From Pseudanabaena sp. FACHB-2040 (GTDB lineage: Bacteria > Cyanobacteriota > Cyanobacteriia > Phormidesmidales > Phormidesmidaceae), in contig NZ_JACJQO010000005.1 of assembly GCF_014696715.1 (NCBI RefSeq), forward strand, positions 992,001 through 1,056,000: a DNA stretch of 64,000 nt. Reading direction: 5' to 3'. The notes below the pieces were generated by a model. It was not told where the DNA came from. It did no database searches and worked only from the letters and a program-made list of their open reading frames with translations. Positions within the stretch are counted from its first letter, which is position 1; each line of letters begins with the position of its first letter. Below, piece after piece: positions 61,152-64,000 of the stretch. A program made the position numbers and the translations under genes.

Positions 61152-61367
61152 ATGTTTCGGCTTGTTAAGATTGCTACCTTTACTAGAAAATTGACTCGTG
61201 CTAAAGCTCCCTTGATACGAGGCCTTTGGGAATTAGTCCAAACAACTCATATAAAAAAAGAATTGTCAATCCGTGGAATATCCATAGAGAAAACCTATGA
61301 AGAAATTATGGCTCTAACGAGGTTTTATAGAAAAGAATTTAAAAATACAATAATGAAATCGACCTAA
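61152..61367 (+). CDS. Hypothetical small basic protein
   Basis: A 71-codon frame, helical and rich in Lys, Arg and Thr, with no family that I recognise. It is the only frame of note in a 920-nt stretch (60755-61680) between the GH9 and GT61 genes. The remaining sequence has the look of decayed or non-coding DNA. It may be a remnant of a lost gene rather than a working one. Confidence 0.28.
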   Translation: MFRLVKIATFTRKLTRAKAPLIRGLWELVQTTHIKKELSIRGISIEKTYEEIMALTRFYRKEFKNTIMKST

Positions 61368-61568
61368 AGGATTACTTTTAGAGCCTTTAGGCAATAATGG
61401 TGTTACTCCTGATGGAGTTTGGGTAAGCAATAGCAAGGCATGCTGTTGCTTATGCTCCTATAGCAATTCTTAATTTCCTAAAGTACAGGGTGACTTGTAC
61501 TTCAAGAGGCTAGGAAGCGCTGTAATGTGTCAGGAAAAATTCAAGCATTAATCTACAACTTATAGTGG

Positions 61569-61606
61569 GGCAGGTCTTTCAGATGCCATTTCCTGAAAGA
61601 CCTGCC
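61569..61606. other. 14-bp perfect hairpin before the GT61 gene
   Basis: GGCAGGTCTTTCAG (61569-61582) and CTGAAAGACCTGCC (61593-61606) are exact complements, with a 10-nt loop. Only a weak T-run (GTAGTTTTG) follows. Length and perfection suggest a transcript end, or the trace of a mobile repeat, in the otherwise gene-poor gap. Confidence 0.55.
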
Positions 61607-61680
61607 GTGAGTAGTTTTGCATAGCTTAGTGGTTCCTTTAAGCCTTCTTAAAAGGGTTATAACCCAAAGGATCATTGTTC

Positions 61681-62877
61681 ATGAAAAGAAAACAGTTATC
61701 GCGCTTGTTTCACCGGATAAAAATTACTTCTGGACAGCTTTCTTATCCTTTTTTTGATGCCCTGTATAGATTTCGAATGGGCTCTGCTTCAAGGCTGCGT
61801 CAAGTTCTCTTAAGTCCACAGGCATCACCTGACTGCAAAAGCTCACTCTTGCTTTATCCAACTCCTCTGTCAATTCGCGAGCCGGAATACTTTGCACCTG
61901 GCCCGATAGAAAAAGAGTATTTAAAGAAGTTTAGGGTTCCTAGACGGGGTGGAGAGAGAGTTACTTGCCCGGCAGGAGTTATATCTGCTAGGGATGTAAA
62001 TGTATCTCTGCCAGTAGGAATGCATCTGTGCAACGGCAGGGTGTTTGATGAAGCTCTTCTCGATCCAGTATTGCTGACTAACCCGAAGTATGTTCTTGAT
62101 CTGGAAAAAATATCCTTCAAAAAGAAGATAAGGATTACTGAGCCAGTCGTCTTTCTATCTATGCCCTGGCACCACAATCTTTATCACTGGCTCATCGAGA
62201 TCCTTCCTAGGCTGTTCTTATATGACCAATCCACAGACATTAACCATTTGCGGATTGTCATGCCCAGCTCGGTTCCAGGATTTATCAGAGATAGCCTTGC
62301 ATTAGCAGGATATCTCGACAAGATTCTGTTTTTAGATGACGGAGTTTATCAATTTGAGGAACTGCATCTTTTAAGTAGACTCTCTCCATCTAGTATGCCT
62401 TCGCCCATTGCAATTAAATGGCTTAATGAAAATCTAGCTGAACCAAAAAGTTCTCGGAAGAGACGAACTTATGTTTCACGCGCAGATGCAAAATATCGCT
62501 TTGTTACCAATGAATTAGAAGTTCAGGAACTGTTATCTGAATTTGGGTTTGAGACCGTTGTATTGAGCGAATATACGCTTGAAGAAAAAATCCAAATTTT
62601 CCGGGAATCCGAGATGGTGCTAGGCAGTTCAGGAGCAGGTTTTTCGGGAATTGCCTTTATGGAACCAGGATCACTGTTCCTAGAGTTCTTTTCAGAAGGG
62701 CACTATGCTGACTGTTTTTACAATATGGCCAACCTAAAGAACCTAAAATATGGATTTTTAGTAGGCAAGAAGGATGGTCTTGGATTCTCTGTAGATACAT
62801 CGCAACTGAGGATGGTTGTGGAGCAGGCTGTCAGGGATGGTCTTGTGAGTGAAGCTAGCCAAGAAGCGTCTCTTTAG
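61681..62877 (+). CDS. Family 61 (DUF563) glycosyltransferase
   Basis: About 398 residues. PWHHNLYHWLIEILPRL is the DUF563/GT61 signature. RRTYVSRADAKYR matches the middle block, and GSSGAGFSGIAFMEPGSLFLE the C-terminal block. The family adds xylose, GlcNAc or related sugars to polysaccharides in plants and bacteria. The ATG at 61681 is chosen over a TTG two codons earlier. Confidence 0.83.
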   Translation: MKRKQLSRLFHRIKITSGQLSYPFFDALYRFRMGSASRLRQVLLSPQASPDCKSSLLLYPTPLSIREPEYFAPGPIEKEYLKKFRVPRRGGERVTCPAGVISARDVNVSLPVGMHLCNGRVFDEALLDPVLLTNPKYVLDLEKISFKKKIRITEPVVFLSMPWHHNLYHWLIEILPRLFLYDQSTDINHLRIVMPSSVPGFIRDSLALAGYLDKILFLDDGVYQFEELHLLSRLSPSSMPSPIAIKWLNENLAEPKSSRKRRTYVSRADAKYRFVTNELEVQELLSEFGFETVVLSEYTLEEKIQIFRESEMVLGSSGAGFSGIAFMEPGSLFLEFFSEGHYADCFYNMANLKNLKYGFLVGKKDGLGFSVDTSQLRMVVEQAVRDGLVSEASQEASL

Positions 62878-63028
62878 GGCGCAGACAGAGGTTGACTGTT
62901 GATCTTTGATGTAGCTGTGAGCTGCAAGAAACTTCTATTTTGTCAAGCGTTGGGCTAATGGCTCTAGCCATGACGGCGTTACCTTATGAACTGCTGAAAA
63001 TCTGAGTGTCTTGCTAAGCTCAAACTTT

Positions 63029-63072
63029 ACTGGTGTGGGTATAGATGCGATCGCACCTACACCCACACCAGT
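63029..63072. other. 44-bp palindrome centred on a HIP1-like core
   Basis: Two 22-nt arms (63029-63050 and 63051-63072) beginning ACTGGTGTGGGT and ending ACCCACACCAGT meet at TGCGATCGCA. They match at 20 of 22 positions. On the minus-strand RNA both exceptions become G-U pairs, giving a continuous hairpin. It stands in the 441-nt gap (62878-63318) between two glycosyltransferase genes, which holds no other feature I can name. Confidence 0.55.
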
Positions 63073-63318
63073 TCCTTAACAGCCAGTAGACTGGACAAAC
63101 AGCTAGTAGCTCTGTAAAGCTAGGGTGTGCGCTAATCGTTTTCACGAGGAGCCAGGCTGAAGATTTCACTGAGAGTGAATTTTACAGAATCACCTATAAA
63201 GATGAAGAAGGTAAGAAGAAGGCTACAGGCAGCTTCAATTCCTGAATCGCCATAGATAGCATAATTTATAAGCCTTCCTAGTTCCAAAACCCCTAGTCCC
63301 AAAATAAGAACTAATCAA

Positions 63319-64000
63319 ATGGCAAACAATTGTCAGCCACGCGTTTTCATCGGGATGCCAGTTTACAATGGCGAGAAGCATATTCGTGAAACCATTGATT
63401 CGATCCTTAGTCAAACTTTTACAGATTTCCAGCTGCTAATTAGTGACAACGGATCGACTGATCAGACGGGTGAAATTTGCCGCGAGTATGCGGAACGCGA
63501 TGAGCGTGTGGTTTATTGCCGCCAGAAGGAGAATCTGGGAATGGCAGGCAATTTCAATTATGTTGTACAGCCAAATGGCGCTGATTACTTCAAGTGGGCA
63601 GCACACGACGATACTCTAGAACCAGATTATCTACTTAAATGTGTTGAACTGCTTGACAGCAATCCATCCTTAGCGATGGCTCACTGTCTTACTAACAGAA
63701 TCAGCGATGACAGTACTTGGCTAGAAATCTATAAGGATTTAGGCCTGAGTAGTTCTCGCGTTAGCGAACGCTTCTGGCGGGTTTTATGGACAGTTAATAT
63801 CTATGAGATTTACGGTGTCATTCGGTCTGAGGCGATTGAAAAGACCAGACCTGTTGGCACGTTCTTTGGTTCTGAGAGAAATCGCCTAGCCGAAGTTCTC
63901 CTACAGGGCGATATTGGTTACTTGAAAGAAGCTCTGTTTTCCCGGCGTGATCATGAGAGCTCTTTAACTGCTCTACACCTTGATTCTAAGGAGAATGACA
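63319..64000 (+). CDS. Family 2 glycosyltransferase, cut by window end
   Basis: An open frame from ATG 63319 running off the right edge (227 codons seen). FIGMPVYNGEKHIRETIDSI is the GT-A start. ISDNGSTDQTGEI and WAAHDDTLEPDYL (Asp-Asp) bind the donor. It is typical of exopolysaccharide loci and continues the AT-rich cluster. Confidence 0.85.
   Translation, partial: MANNCQPRVFIGMPVYNGEKHIRETIDSILSQTFTDFQLLISDNGSTDQTGEICREYAERDERVVYCRQKENLGMAGNFNYVVQPNGADYFKWAAHDDTLEPDYLLKCVELLDSNPSLAMAHCLTNRISDDSTWLEIYKDLGLSSSRVSERFWRVLWTVNIYEIYGVIRSEAIEKTRPVGTFFGSERNRLAEVLLQGDIGYLKEALFSRRDHESSLTALHLDSKEND

Overview
The window is cyanobacterial chromosome. Evidence: the HIP1 octamer GCGATCGC recurs throughout, inside and between genes. 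Several genes belong to families largely or wholly confined to cyanobacteria or chloroplasts: a RuBisCO activase carrying a RuBisCO small-subunit-like tail, the proton-extrusion protein PxcA, an EF-hand transaldolase, a Sll0783-type nitrogen-starvation cluster and DUF3318. Genes are dense on both strands. I see no rRNA, tRNA, CRISPR array, intact insertion sequence or prophage. The genus cannot be fixed by eye; gene content fits a Leptolyngbya/Nodosilinea-like lineage.

Layout. (1) 1-2.5 kb: a transketolase with a palindrome upstream, and a folded repeat plus a strong terminator downstream. (2) 2.5-11.4 kb: a GAF-LuxR regulator, then a complete Nit6803/Nit1C cluster. A flavin monooxygenase runs leftward. 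A divergent rightward row encodes the MSMEG_0572 protein, nitrilase, a radical SAM protein, an acetyltransferase, an AIR-synthase-like protein, a glycosyltransferase and the MSMEG_0570 protein. Between the divergent arms I find a perfect GTAN8TAC box (N23 to a -10) facing the monooxygenase and a one-mismatch box (N22 to a -10) facing the row. Together they make a convincing NtcA-controlled bidirectional promoter. (3) 11.5-17.7 kb: a membrane-anchored PD-(D/E)XK protein, then a signalling island: an ethylene-receptor-type histidine kinase with the ligand-site residues intact, a NarL-type regulator, a stand-alone receiver, and a second kinase fusing an AhpD-like thiol domain to a cyanobacteriochrome-like GAF, a PAS and a kinase core. 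(4) 17.8-27.4 kb: housekeeping genes (reductase, aminopeptidase, hydrolase, DCC protein, ChaN-like protein, MoeA, transaldolase, RuBisCO activase).

(5) 27.5-33.1 kb, leftward: DinB-like protein and urease genes in transcription order ureD, ureA, an S41 protease, ureB. The protease is tightly packed between the two small urease subunits and ureC does not follow. An Asp/Asn beta-hydroxylase and small conserved proteins lie upstream. (6) 33-52 kb: M20 amidohydrolase, bioD after a Ser/Thr kinase with a long extracytoplasmic tail, a tandem pair of membrane GTPases, a 1591-residue CBS/GAF/PAS/GGDEF/EAL protein, pyruvate kinase, a rhodanese lacking its cysteine, mutL and pxcA. (7) 52.3-64 kb: a visibly AT-richer polysaccharide locus with glycosyltransferases of families 2, 25, 4 and 61, a Wzy-like polymerase, a Wzx-like flippase and a GH9 cellulase-like lipoprotein. 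The last glycosyltransferase runs off the window.

The strongest candidates for new biology are the NtcA-gated Nit1C cluster, whose product is unknown; the ethylene, thiol and light-type sensor island; and the protease embedded in the urease genes.
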